Below are positions 13,299-24,100 of a stretch of 45,000 nt of DNA, one piece after another. Source of the DNA: Glandiceps talaboti (lineage: Eukaryota > Hemichordata > Enteropneusta > Spengelidae). The translations under genes were made by a program, and so were the position numbers. Below the pieces are notes generated by a model. That model worked only from the letters and a program-made list of their open reading frames with translations. It was not told the DNA's origin and did not search any database. The number at the start of each line of letters is the position of its first letter. Position 1 is the stretch's first letter. The stretch spans positions 25,782,614-25,827,613 of the forward strand of contig NC_135557.1 of the NCBI RefSeq assembly GCF_964340395.1, written 5' to 3'.

Positions 13299-14590
13299 GA
13301 TTAGATTACGATTTCCCGCAGCGACTTTGAATATGATGCATACACTAGGAGGTTTGAAAAAGTATATGTGCAATTATAATTAAGCAGTGTCTGTATTACT
13401 AGTTTATAGAAATTGTTGGTGCACAGTCAAAAGAACTGTTTAGTTGTCGTATTAGAAGTATATTACTGTATTTAATAAAGTAGACATAATCCAGTGGAAA
13501 TGTGAAAATTCTCATTAATTCTCCAAATCTCCATCTCGTCAAAGAGGTGGGCATGATAACAGCTATCATTGTCAGTAATTTAACAGCCAAATTTCGGAGA
13601 AAATGTATATTGACAGTAAACGTCCAAATACCACTTTTAACTCGTTGTTGTGGTTGCCAACGTTCCCGCTCGAAATCTTCAAGCCTAATATACTTTTAAA
13701 GTAACACACTTCAATATTATAAAGAGAGAAAATTCGTTTTACCTTAGACTTTTTATCAATTTACTACAAAAGGTTAATACAATTTGTAGTCCGATTGGTT
13801 TAAATAAATTAGTCGTAAGCTAACATATTCAGTAAAAGTTTCTATTCTGAGTGATAGGTCTCTAATTAGGATAACACTTGTATAAAACTAAGTTCCTGTC
13901 TCTCTGTCAGACTCTGTCGCTGTCTTAAAACGGAATTCAACACAAACTTTCTGGTATTCAATTTTCTGATGAATACCCACTAATAGTGCTACTAAGTTTG
14001 CAACTTATTTCATGATGTTATATGATTACATTATCATAGACGTACAAATTGGCAACAAACACTGAATAGCGATGAGGGAATGCTGTAAATTGCACTTGTT
14101 TGTTAACATAAACATAAACATCCCGTCATGACATGGTGTTTTTCAATCTCAGTAAGAGCTAAATATTATCACAGTTGTGGGGCTATCATTCACTGTAATC
14201 AATCTGCTGTTTACAAATTGGTTATATTAGGAAGGCCACATACTGGGATTAAATTAAAGAAATTGAAAAACATACTTTTACACTTGATATGATCCAACAT
14301 GAAATGTAAAAACGCTATAAATGTCACAAATATAGAAAATGTTTTACTTCAGTGTTAAAGGTTGTAAATACATTCCTGGTTTCAAACTTACCGGACGTCT
14401 CGACTATCACAAATAGTGAACACACCAACACCAATGCCAATATAGTCTTGTAGTTAGATTTCCAAATACGACCCTCTATTACCATGATCTCCATTACCGT
14501 CATCTCTTTCGATGGGTTCAATGAAAAAATTGCCCCTTGAATACAACTAGAATTTAAGCGTTGTGGTCTTTTCAAATGGGTTACATGCAA
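2547..14590 (-). CDS. Polycystin-1-like (or adhesion-GPCR-like) receptor ectodomain, 3' part outside window
   Basis: Ten exons join in phase: 14590/14503-14392, 12019-11417, 9451-8846, 8713-8625, 7435-7339, 6270-5846, 5150-5054, 4047-3926, 3329-3107, 2642-2547, giving about 823 aa before the left edge. Order: signal peptide, two LamG/pentraxin-like domains of about 200 aa each, a helical stretch, an acidic Asp run, a GAIN-like beta region rich in N-glycosylation sequons, then a GPS start (CVYW...GW...GCW). The segment FKNGTIIKVNGTKEPIAIRL resembles the 'G..i.V..l..pI.i.lp' signature that precedes the GPS of PKD1L/PKDREJ proteins, so a PKD1-like protein is favoured. LamG/PTX plus GAIN plus GPS also occurs in adhesion GPCRs (ADGRG4, ADGRD2). 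The second half of the GPS (CxCxHLT) and all membrane segments must lie to the left and were not found in 1-2546. Expected role: self-cleaving cell-surface sensor. Phase consistency is seen directly; the family choice is inference. Confidence 0.8.
3107..3329 (-). CDS. Receptor exon 9: pre-GPS segment
   Basis: 223 nt between acceptor TTCCAG and donor G|GTAAGA. It encodes a beta-rich, sequon-rich stretch with LIPENEIWYNGNYTFYFDLP, similar in layout to the 'yTlfip...G.Y' region just before the GPS of polycystin-1-like proteins. Confidence 0.75.
3926..4047 (-). CDS. Receptor exon 8: GAIN-like segment
   Basis: 122 nt after acceptor TTTACAG encode VNGTKEPIAIRLRRRQYMIY and DGEQVTRTSSNDRVYYGWTGK. 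Phases match both neighbours. The donor AAG|GTATTT is weaker than consensus. Confidence 0.75.
4388..4421. repeat. (AAC)n microsatellite
   Basis: Perfect ACA/AAC run in the receptor intron between exons 7 and 8. The rest of 4048-5053 is AT-rich with no clear gene. Confidence 0.9.
4693..4741. repeat. (ATTAG)n pentanucleotide microsatellite
   Basis: About nine 'attag' units, with a few strays just after. Confidence 0.9.
5054..5150 (-). CDS. Receptor exon 7: GAIN-like strand segment
   Basis: 97 nt encode RLNANLFNGTDNGYLYDVLG and LIFAFKNGTIIK. The acceptor TTACAG|AGACTTAA is repeated about ten times immediately upstream in a 28-bp minisatellite. The donor is G|GTAAGT. Confidence 0.75.
5141..5412. 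repeat. 28-bp minisatellite built on the exon 7 acceptor
   Basis: About ten copies of 'ttaagtctctgtgactgtaa' plus eight bases. The first copy overlaps the true 3' splice site and first bases of exon 7 (5150); every other copy repeats the acceptor TTACAGTCACAG|AGACTTAA on the minus strand. Confidence 0.85.
5846..6270 (-). CDS. Receptor exon 6: acidic Asp run and GAIN-like segment
   Basis: Acceptor CTTGCAG, 425 nt, donor AAG|GTAATT. It starts LVFAVENLIQG, then runs into about 30 consecutive mostly Asp residues encoded by an ATC/GTC (plus-strand) trinucleotide array at about 6112-6210. It then returns to ordinary sequence (ELLTRMMNTLEQISTFLL, VVINTSNIVLHMEVGS, GFIIPSFQTLLPSLGR) that resembles the pre-GPS region of PKD1L proteins. 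Both flanks of the Asp run are in frame with neighbouring exons. Confidence 0.8.
6777..7036. repeat. 57-68-bp minisatellite, 4 copies
   Basis: Four copies of 'ttgccaaatatggtcaaaat' and following sequence up to 'caccaaacttggcca'. Copies differ by presence of an internal 'aaaatgcgac' segment. Intronic, receptor gene. Confidence 0.85.
7339..7435 (-). CDS. Receptor exon 5: start of GAIN-like region
   Basis: 97 nt between acceptor CTGCAG and donor G|GTAAGA. It encodes a helical stretch (VGEIMDEVFNITQDIIQL then NETFKLEESKEIAQ) of the kind found at the start of GAIN subdomain A. It ends with one base that makes Ala with exon 6. Confidence 0.75.
8095..8582 (+). mobile_element. LINE 3' end remnant (RT C-terminus and 3' UTR)
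   Basis: The open frame includes ANDIKDWNNLPASIKQ and FKKLIKSYL, typical of the last segment of non-LTR retrotransposon reverse transcriptase (CR1/Jockey-like). It ends at 8358 and is followed by a UTR-like stretch with 'ccccactggaaacaagtctt' and a terminal 'aaataaatta'. It is severely 5'-truncated and lies opposite to the host gene in an intron. Confidence 0.7.
8625..8713 (-). CDS. Receptor exon 4: helical linker
   Basis: Acceptor TTTCTTTCAG, 89 nt, donor CAG|GTAATT. It encodes SVRERKLVSQIEAIVTTREK and onward, charged and likely helical, linking LamG2 to the GAIN-like region. The incoming spare base G completes a Glu codon. Confidence 0.7.
8846..9451 (-). CDS. Receptor exon 3: LamG/pentraxin-like domain 2 (duplicate)
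   Basis: A 606-nt exon with the same phases and almost the same protein as exon 2. The last about 25 residues diverge (DLDIQGVVQLMATSAC). Identity continues a short way through the acceptor into the upstream intron, as expected for a recent tandem exon duplication. Joined after exon 2 it forms a Cys codon (T+GT). The donor is G|GTAAGT. Confidence 0.85.
10119..10947. mobile_element. Probable non-autonomous DNA transposon with about 50-bp TIRs
   Basis: The left end 'ggggagaaccatttgatttc' followed by a G run and 'tatggagg' is the inverse of the right end 'cctccata' ... C run ... 'gaaatcgaatggttctcccc'. No target duplication was obvious. Confidence 0.6.
11305..11361. repeat. (ATGT)n microsatellite
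   Basis: About 14 tetranucleotide units, 60 bp from the LamG1 exon donor. Confidence 0.9.
11417..12019 (-). CDS. Receptor exon 2: LamG/pentraxin-like domain 1
   Basis: A 603-nt exon encodes a jelly-roll domain with motifs FTMCIWVKNEG, WHLVCITWSS, GGVLILGQDQD and FQSLIGVIAYFSVWSRSLS, typical of LamG/concanavalin-like (pentraxin) folds. The acceptor is TTTTAAAG and the donor T|GTAAGTAG. The exon ends with a lone T, so the junction codon depends on the next exon (see findings). It is nearly identical to exon 3, differing mostly at its C-terminal end. Confidence 0.85.
12316..12742. repeat. 21-22-bp minisatellite, about 20 copies
   Basis: Degenerate copies of 'cacatctcacacagcgtttt'. It ends where the Penelope-like remnant begins. 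Confidence 0.85.
13119..13161 (+). ncRNA. Hammerhead-ribozyme-like motif, copy 1
   Basis: Type I layout: stem I GTTGT/ACAAC (13119-13123 with 13157-13161), core CTGATGA (13124-13130), short imperfect stem II, GAAA (13144-13147), a 3-bp stem III ACT/AGT with loop CCA, and cleavage triplet GTT. Stem II is degraded here, so this copy may be inactive. Confidence 0.5.
13246..13293. repeat. (TA)n tail of the Penelope-like remnant
   Basis: About 24 TA units directly after 'gatactcaccgagt'. The same junction is seen at 25866. Confidence 0.9.
13294..14391. other. Receptor intron 1, proximal part
   Basis: AT-rich sequence with no recognised exon, repeat array or transposon. Confidence 0.5.
14392..14590 (-). 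CDS. Receptor exon 1: signal peptide
   Basis: The first ATG of the open frame is at 14590, but a downstream ATG at 14503 gives a better signal peptide (hydrophobic core ILALVLVCSLFVIV followed by ETSG) and is preferred. It ends at donor G|GTAAGT (14391-14390) with one spare base, which joins the next exon to make Gly. Confidence 0.7.
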
Positions 14591-15599
14591 TATATACTAT
14601 ATTGCAGCCAGCAGTCACAATTGTGAAATGTAGAAGTCGTTGTATTTGTCATTTTATACTCGTTGTAATCTTCTTATTGGGACAGTAAATAAATAATATT
14701 CCAATTATCATTTTAGTATTTGATGAATAATTTTGTTTAGCACTTCTTGTTAGAAAGAAATGAAATATAAATTTTTAATGAGAAACGGTAAAAAAGTTTT
14801 AATTTACTTTAATTACATTCGTGACCGATCTGACCTCTAGTATCTGTAGAGTTAGCGAACACTTTACATAGTCTGAGAGTGAATGCCTCAGCTACGAGAG
14901 TGTCACAGACCGACATTTCATATTTCAATATTGCATTTTCGTCCCTTTGTCTAAAAATATATTAAATTCACTTCTAAAATTGAACTACTCAACAAGTAGT
15001 TTTAACCCTGGATCTTATCGGTTGAATGCCAAGGAAACTTGGCATTGACATATTGTGATTAGTTGAACGTTGACTTCATTGTTTACTTACGTCCAATCAC
15101 ATCGAAGACACTATGACGTCATCATTTACAATAATAGACAACTACGTGATGTAACACTTTTCTCAAAGGAGAGTTTTGATAATAAAGGGCAGAAGTAGAG
15201 AAAGTTACCATCTCGGAGGTAAACTGGCGAACAATACGTGACACGTTTGACAGGTTAGATGAATTACAAGGTAAGAGACTCACTTGAGTGATTACAGTTT
15301 GACTGGATGGTTAATTGTAATCAGTATATTTCTACTGCTGTCATTTGTTAAAGGATTGGCTACAGTCCTTGGAAAGGCTTGTAATCACATTGATATGCCT
15401 TGGTGGGTATAACCACATAAAGGAGTATCTAAAACCACCATTGTTATTTGAGAGAGATTAATGCTATGCCAAAATTGCAGTAAGGCTTGGATGGTCTCTG
15501 GAGAGTTGACAAGGCATAACAGGTTGTGTCAAGACAAGCGTAAGCATTAAAGAGATAGTATCTACGCCAGAACTTAAAACCAGCACCCAAAGACATCAA
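14591..15599. other. Divergent intergenic region, left part
   Basis: Lies between the receptor gene and the LINE remnant. Apart from the TATA candidate I see no supported feature. Confidence 0.5.
14652..14658 (-). promoter_or_regulatory. Possible TATA box of the receptor gene
   Basis: TATAAAA on the minus strand about 62 bp upstream of the first ATG at 14590. A second TATATATT-like stretch overlaps 14588-14600. Position is plausible; no other promoter evidence is visible. Confidence 0.3.
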
Positions 15600-16076
15600 C
15601 AAAGACAGTCATATTTTATATTTGTACGTCCTATCCTATAATATGGGTGTTGTACCTGGGACCCGCACACAAACTGCTGACAAACATGAAATTGAAATGA
15701 TTCAAAGACGGGCTGCCCCCTTTGTTCAATACTACACCAAAATAGAAAGTGTTACATCAATGCTAAGGGAGCTTCAATAGGAACCCTTAGAAAACAGGCG
15801 AAAGTGCTCCAGGCTAGCCATGGCATATAAAGCACTACATGGAAAAGTCGAATTACCAACCGAACAATACTTTAAACGTACAACAAAATCAACTAGACGA
15901 TCTCATTCACACACGTTCCATGGAATACCAGCAAAAAAAATACATACAAATATTCATATTATCCCCGCACCATACATGAATGGAATAATCTCACAAATGA
16001 CATTGTCTGCTCTACATCTACTGACGTATTCAAAGAACAAGTATCAGAACACATTAACACTTTTCACCATTACTAG
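15600..16076 (+). pseudogene. LINE reverse transcriptase C-terminal remnant
   Basis: Broken frames read CCTWDPHT, EIEMIQRRAA, RLAMAYKALHG, RSHSHTF and, after a frameshift near 15945, YYPRTIHEWNNLTNDIV to a stop at 16076. This is the standard C-terminal pattern of CR1/Jockey-type RT. At least two stops (one TAG for an expected Trp near 15778) and two frameshifts make it non-functional. Confidence 0.8.
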
Positions 16077-16360
16077 TGTTGTCCACACAGGTACATATTC
16101 ACAACAAATATCAGAACACATTAATTCTTTTCACCATTACTAGTGTTGTCCACACAGGTACATATTCACAACAAATATCAGAACACATTAACTCTTTTCA
16201 CCATTACTAGTGATGTCCACACACATGTACATATTGACAACAAGTATCAGAACACATTAACTCTTTTCACCATTACTAGTGTTGTCCACACAGGTACATA
16301 TTCACAACAAATATCAGAACACATTAACACTTTTCACCATTACTAGTGATGTCCACACAA
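16026..16360. repeat. About 66-bp minisatellite derived from the LINE ORF end
   Basis: About five copies of 'agtatcagaacacattaaca' ... 'tgtccacacaggtacatatt'. The unit spans the LINE stop codon, so RT tail codons and the stop are repeated. Confidence 0.85.
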
Positions 16361-16468
16361 GTACACACTCACAAACTCGGTGTGATACTTATTAGTATTA
16401 CCGAGTAAACAGAAACGGAAACTGTGAAAAGGACAACAATGTCGGAAAACACAGCAAGACACATACGT

Positions 16469-16523
16469 TTGTATGTATGTATGTATGTATGTATGTATGT
16501 ATGTATGTACGTACGTATGTATG

Positions 16524-16557
<34 letters not shown>

Positions 16558-16562
16558 TGTAT
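16469..16562. repeat. (ATGT)n microsatellite
   Basis: About 23 units with a few ACGT and ATAT variants. Overlapping open frames are artefacts. Confidence 0.9.
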
Positions 16563-19500
16563 GCATGCATACACATGATATGGGTGTACATATGTGAGAT
16601 TTGTCCGACTACAACGATATTATGTCTGACAACACATATCAGAGAAGTATGGGTAAAATATTGTATAGTCGGACGTACATGTATCATTAGGTATTTTACC
16701 ATTTAAGCACAGCTTTAATATGATGATAGTTTGCCATGTATTGAACGGCTAGTTTAAATGGTTTCAGGGATAATTTTACAGTGACTGCAGCTATATCCTA
16801 AACAAAGTAAATTAGATGATGTCAGGGCTTAGTTATACTAACTCTTATCAAAGAAGAAAGAGTTTCATAAAACAAACGATTGACAAATCATACACTCAAA
16901 AATAGTTCTGAAATTTTCCTTTAATATTCTGAATAAAATCATCATTGTAAAAAATACATTACCATGTCATGATTCAGCTATACATACAGTAAAAGTGTGT
17001 TTTGTGGTACTACAACTAAAATCATACATACATACTCATTGTAAACTAAAACACAGTCTAGTAAGTTCCATATGAACTTAACACATACACAGATATACAG
17101 GTGTACATAAGCTTTGTTTTCCAATATTTTGCAATAAAGAAAACAAGTCATATCATAGCTAAGTGAGATTATAAGTTGGTTTGGTCAGTACTTTTGTCTT
17201 GAATTACAGTTAGGTGCCTTCAATTAAATTCTTTGTTTGCCTCCATGTGCGGGTAGGTTTGTTGGTAAGATATAGAACAAAACATCACATTTCTTTTCGC
17301 TCAATATTTCTGCAGAAGGTTGTATTTCACACTATTATAAATGGAAAAAACTATTCAAATATGTTCAGAATAACTACAATCAGTTTGCCTATAATAGCTC
17401 CCTCATGTGTTGACGTTTACAAAGAATGGGGGGGGGGGGGCAAACCGAAAATGTATCTTTAGAGTACAATCAGTTTAGCCTATAACAACAGAGATCTGAC
17501 CAATTATGGAACTTCATTAATTCATGAGGCAAAGATGACTCTTAGCCTGACAATGAACAAGTAACAAAGCAACACTAACACGAATTTTTTAAATCTCAAT
17601 GGACAGATCACCCCGATCATCAGTGGTGAGTCAACGCAGTTTTGGTAGACAAATTGACGTTTGAAAAAAATATATATTTCCGACGTCTGTGCGTCCATAA
17701 ACACGAGCGTATAGGGAAAGTTGACGAATTCCGTACCACTGTGTGGTATGATATCATTTTTCAATTCGTGAATATGTGTATAAAGTCACAAAACATATAC
17801 ATCTATTGTTATCATGCCAGTACATCAATGCACAGACAAGTAAGAAATTCAATGCCAGCACCCGGTTTGTTTGTTTGTTCAATCTAATGTTCACGTGATA
17901 ATAATCCCAACCGAATTAAAAATTTTATCCGCACAATGTTGAGTATCCATTGTTCTTGCTACAGATTATGTATGTCATTAAGGCCAGGATATCTATACCT
18001 TTTGTTCAAATAAATTCAGTTTTTCAAGGTAACGTGTTATTGTTGTTCTCATACAGGAATGAGGAATATGGTATCATCCGTGCATCGTATTCTCTGTGTG
18101 TAGTTCACCACTTACTTCTGTTGTAATATTGTCACAGATGCCTATACTGTATCTCACATGGGGAGCGTAATTCCATGAGTAAAGTTACAGTGGTGGGGGT
18201 ACCTCATTACAACTTGAATCCCAAAGTGTTGTAATACGACGCTTTTACAAAAAGGTAGACCCTTCCTTCTACCTTAACGTCTTAGAATAAGTAAAGCGTT
18301 TTTAAAAGGTTTTGGATAAAATAAAGCTGTTAAAAGTGGCAGACTTGACTAAGCTGTATACTAGAGTATGATGATTTAAACAAGTACTGGAGGTTAATAG
18401 TTGATCTACTAAACATTATGAAGGCAACATTCATGAAATGTATACCATTTCTTATACCTAGAGGCATCAAGAAATATGCCTTTCTCGAGGACCCACCATG
18501 TACAACTGTCTATGGGAGTTACCCCACACACCAACCACCACACCCACACCCACACATACACCTCGGAGAGTACAGACATTCGAACTCTATGAAATGGGAC
18601 GAGCGATTGGACAGTATAGGTCTAATTCATGACAGTGAAGATTGACTACCAGTAGACTTGTTTCCCAGATGTCCGTTACATCTGGTTGACTTTTCAGGCA
18701 AAGATATAGTGGACCTTATTGACACACACTCTTACATAATTGATTTTGATTACCAATCACAGACTATCATTCTAGATAACAAAGCCTGAGATCATCCTAC
18801 TTAAATTTGCATACAAATGAGAAATGTAATCAGCGTTGTTCTCTTAATCAATATGTCCACATGATTACTAAAACCAAAGGATATGATAACATGGACAACG
18901 AACTATTAGTCTTTATTGATGTTAAACTAGCAATTATATGTTGTAGTAACAGTACGTATAACATGTCGAATATTCTTGTGTAAAGATTAAAAAAGTTTAT
19001 ATTAGTCAGAGAGAAGATCAACAAAAGTGCTAGGTCCCATAAAAACTGAGATTCAACGCCTTTAAATTTAGAATCAGTGACACACAGTTGAGAAACTGGC
19101 AATGATAAACTTTGTCAGTCCAACTACAACTTCAGAAATCTGTTATGGTCACCACTGCTCACCTAAATAGAGTTCTAGTGTCGCACCAGGAGGACACCAG
19201 AATACCTGTACATGGCAAACTAATAAACTAGACCCACACTGCCACTGACAACCAGATTTGGCATTTCTCACCCCTGGGATGGACATTAAATGTAGACGAT
19301 TTAATTATTGAATATTAAAGGATACTATGAATACATAATTATACTAAAATTATAAAGAATTTATCTTCCAAAGGTGAGTATCTAATGATATAAAATTCTT
19401 ATCAGCGGTGAATGGCGTAAGGCCAAAAACAAATAGAATTAATTGTTTCTAGTCACGTTTTGTCTTAAGTGGTGCCATGATTTTTTATTATCATTATTTA

Positions 19501-20618
19501 TAATTCTCAACAAACCTGTCACTCAGTCTACTATTTATGACAGTTACTGTTCTTTTTATTTACTACTTTAGATCAAGTGTGTATGTTAGGCAGATGTTAT
19601 TTGCTTGTTCATGATTGGCTCTGCAGTTGTCTTCACTGAAGTAGGGAGGGTTATTTTTGTGTTTCCCCTCGGATCTGCAGACTGCATGGGCTGGACAACC
19701 ACGAAAAAAAGATCAACGTGATCGTGAAGGTATTTAAGTGATGCGTGATCTGACCAGAAACGATTCATTCTTTCTTTTGGCCTTACCAAATATTTGTTTC
19801 TGAAAGTTCGAGTAAAATTGAAATGTCCAAATATAAGACTGTATTGTAAATGCATTTAACTACTGTTATTTCAAGTGTTTGTATGTTGTAATCAAGACCC
19901 TACAATCAGTGTTAATGTATAGAACAAACATAACACTATTGTCTTCCCAATGTTGCCTTGTGTTGAAAACGTGAATTTCTTTACCGGCTATCAATTAATT
20001 ACACATACACGGAATATCCCTGCCTACCTAGGTACAATTTGTGTGAGGAACTTTGATATCTAAAACATCATTAATACATTATTTTGATAATAATTGCTTT
20101 TCATTGAGTGTGTGTTGAATTTGTAATTAACATAGTTAGATAAATCTCCTTATAACGATTGATATCATTGGACAAGTCCATTTAGTATAGGGATGTTTTG
20201 TTAGAGGAGTGGACAGTACTTGTCAAAATTCACAAGTTTCTAAATCAAAATAGATCTCTATTTAGAAAATAGCAACTTTATTAATAAATATTGTTATTCT
20301 GTCAAAGTTTTTCTATCAATGGAAGTTTTTGTGTATGTGACTTTGGATCTTTGTCTAAATTGAAACACCCCCACCAACCCCTTTTCTGTGAGTTCATGAT
20401 GGAATATCGGGATAAGTGTCAGTAATTCTACCTTGCATAACGATAGTGCATAGGTCTGGCAGTACTTTGGTTTATTCCATGTGACCTGTAACATTGTAAA
20501 TAAAGACATAAATTCAGCCTTGTTATGTGAGATTAGAAGTATTTATCGACGTAGTGACAGTCCAGTCACTCACTTCATGTCAGTTGCATGACTGTGATGA
20601 AAACCGCAAGGGATAGAA
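16563..20618. other. Intergenic region upstream of CLCA
   Basis: No conserved coding segment, RNA gene or transposon recognised. Notable only for homopolymer G (17429-17440) and a CA/CCA-rich patch near 18520-18560. The CLCA promoter should be in the right end, but no strong TATA element was seen. Confidence 0.5.
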
Positions 20619-20786
20619 ATGGCCGGCTATAATGTCCATCTCCTTACCCTGGTTTGTTGTTGTTGTTGTTTATTGTCGTCTGAGGCCCGTAACCAGATTG
20701 ATCTTGTAAACAACAAGTACACCACGTTGTTGATAGCCATAAATGAAAACGTCACCGAGGATAGCACTGTGATTGACCACCTTAAG
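20619..20786 (+). CDS. CLCA: CLCA exon 1: signal peptide and mature N-terminus
   Basis: ATG at 20619, in-frame through a Cys-rich hydrophobic signal, then [14 protein letters not shown], matching the start of CLCA N-domains. Donor AAG|GTAAGG, phase 0. Confidence 0.85.
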
Positions 20787-21059
20787 GTAAGGAAGATTCA
20801 TCAAAGTTGTCTCGTGAATTGTACTGCTTTAATGTATGTATGTATGTATGTATTATGTATGTATGTATGTATGTATGTATGTATGTATGTATGTATGTAT
20901 GTGTGTGTGTGTGTACGTACGTACGTACGTATGTGTGTATGTATGTATGTGTGTATGTGTGTGTATGTATGTATGTATGTATGTATGTATGTATGTATGT
21001 ATGTATGTGTGTGTGTGTATGTATGTATGTATGTATGTATGTATGTATGTATGTATGTA

Positions 21060-21090
<31 letters not shown>

Positions 21091-21119
21091 ATGTATGTAT
21101 GTATGTATGTATGTATGTA

Positions 21120-21153
<34 letters not shown>

Positions 21154-24100
21154 CATGTACATTGTATGTTGTTTGTTTAGGCTGTAAATGGAACAATTTT
21201 CCAAAGGTAAAGTATGGGTAACTATAATTCTTTTAGATTATATCTGAATGCCTTGTGAGTGGTGTACAATGTCCCATATAAATAACACTTGGTGTACATG
21301 ACGTCAAAACGTTTTACTTTATCGATGTGAAAGTAGCTAAGCTAAGACATTGAAGCGTCTGGCACGATAAGAACTGACTACAAATGATATATTTAGTCAA
21401 TTGACTGTGTCAAAAATATTAAATATTAAAGAACAAGCCAAAGTTTAGTTTAGTTTACAAGGGACGTATAAATTTGGCGATGATTTCCTAAGATAATGGT
21501 AGCTCACACAGTGAAAGTGTAACAATGTTGGTAAAGATGGTTGTCATGCCAAACGATTGACAAAACGCTGTTGTGGTAAGATTTTGTCTAGCCAGACGAT
21601 AAAATGTAGGATTTTTGTCGATGATGTCGATGACGTTTTGTTTCAGGGTTTATGATTATCGTTGTATTTGGTAGATTTTCCTCCCACGTCAAGATGACTC
21701 ACTTGTTCTAATTCAAGTTATCTTAGTTAGAACTGGCAGTATACATTAATAGAGAACTCATTTCTAGTTTTTTTCTGATTTAAGTTAACTTAGTACAAAC
21801 AAACTTTATCAATTCAAAAAATAAACACTAGTTCAATATCATATCCATATCGATTTTCAAACTTCCAACAGATATCTTAAATACATGTTTAAATAATCGG
21901 AATAGCCTTGGCGTTGGCGCCATTCTATACTTCAATAATCTGATTTTATACGACCAGATTTATAAATCTCATTTGTTTATTATCCTTTGTGGCCACATTT
22001 CACCTCATAACAACATCAGTTCAAATAATTTCAAAAACTGAAAAAAATCAAGTTATGATATTTTTTTGATAATTGTGTATGACGTACGTGCTGATTTTTG
22101 TCTTGGTGAAATCTTGACACTGTGAAATACCCTCGGTTTATGCCGTCACTTTTGACGACAACATGCTCCTCGCTGGCCAATTGTAATCTTAAAGGTTCTG
22201 CTGTGCAAAATGTCAAAAATTACTATTACTTTCCATAAATCTTCTGTGATATTACTGGCGCTGGTGTAATTGTGTTATTCTCCAATATTCATCTTCATTC
22301 AGCCAGCAAATACTTGTGACCTGAGGGTTTGTCACTACTCGTCTAACGATTCGTAGTGACAAAGTCCCTTTAGGTCACTCGTATTTTCCCGGGCTGAACG
22401 AAATAGCATCTAAACATTTGATTTAATTAAAGGATATATTCAGAGGTGCATCCGAACTGTTATACAGCGCAACAAACCAACGTGCGGCGTTTGGTGATAT
22501 AACTATCCTTATACCAAAGACATGGAGTGATAGCCTTACAAATGAAAGAGCCACCAGTGAAAGATATGACATTGCCAATGTTATTGTCGATGAAGCTAAC
22601 CCCAAGTATGGTGATGGTCCGTATGTCAAACAGCCCAGACCATGTGGGGAAAAGGCCGACTACATGCATCTAACACCCCAATGGATTGTTAACAGAGAGT
22701 GGTCCGTCTATAACTATGGCAATTCAAGTATGTAAACATAATGGCATGGTTTTAGGCAGTTCATAATCACATGATAATTACAAGTGGTACTCAACATTAC
22801 TTCATAATCACATGAAATTACAAGTGGTACTGTCAACATTACTTCACAATCACATGATAATTACAAGTGGTACTGTCAACATGACTTCACAATCACATGG
22901 TAATTACAAGTGGTACTGTCAACATTACTTCATAATCACGTGATAATTACAAGTGGTACTGTCAACATTACTTGATAATCACATGATAATTACAAGTGGT
23001 ACTGTCAACATTACTTGATAATCACATGATAATTACAAGTGGTACTGTCAACATGACTTCATAATCACATGATAATTACAAGTGGTACTGTCAACATTAC
23101 TTGATAATCACATGATAATTACAAGTGGTACTGTCAACATTACTTGATAATCACATGATAATTACAAGTGGTACTGTCAACATTAATTGACAATCACATG
23201 ATAATTACAAGTGGTACTGTCAACATTACTTCACAATCACATGGTAATTACAAGTGGTACTGTCAACATTACTTGATAATCACATGATAATTACAAGTGG
23301 TACTGTCAACATTACTTCATAAGCACATGGTAATTACAAGTGGTACTGTCAACATGACTTCACAATCACATGGTAATTACAAGTGGTACTGTCAACATTA
23401 CTTCATAATCACATGATAATTACAAGTGGTACTGTCAACATTACTTCATAATCACATGATAATTACAAGTGGTACTGTCAACATTACTTCATAATCACAT
23501 GATAATTACAAGTGGTACTGTCAACATTACTTCATAATCACATGATAATTACAAGTGGTACTGTCAACATTACTTCATAATCACATGATAATTACAAGGA
23601 ATCTATCGCTTTAGACCAATCACAAATATCGCTATGCTCGCAAGACCATTTAGAATCATTTATCGTTCTTCATTTGCAATCATCAATGTCGTGAATTAAT
23701 ATTGCTAGTAGACCAAAGCTTATTATAGAACTGTTGCCGGTTCCAAGATGCATTGCGCGTCTCTCCACACAATGCCATGTATTGTGTACGCGCTGAGGGG
23801 TTTGCACGCGCTACTCAGGGGGATGTTTGTAACCTGACCGTACCCTGGGTTCATCCGTTAAATCACTCTCTGTCATTGATGGAGTTCAGGCTTTGTTCTA
23901 TAAAATCACTCCTAATCAAAGAGGTCAACATGTCTTTCCATCATTTCCTGATGAAAATATCATTTCAAACGTAATAAAGACAAAACAAGACTAAACGTTA
24001 CAACATAAGGGACGTCCTGTCGAGCAATGAATCTTGGAACCGGAAAATTGACTATTGTGTGAGATTGCTTCCATAAACAAAATAATACTTTGTAAGTTGT

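Noticed and set aside
14324-14590. Receptor exon 1 reading on past the donor to 14324
   Set aside because: Homology and phase require splicing at 14391; the extension is intron.
20782-21221. Long open frames of alternating MYVC / IHTY residues on both strands
   Set aside because: They are translations of the (ATGT)n/(GT)n microsatellite. The real coding exon ends at the donor at 20786.
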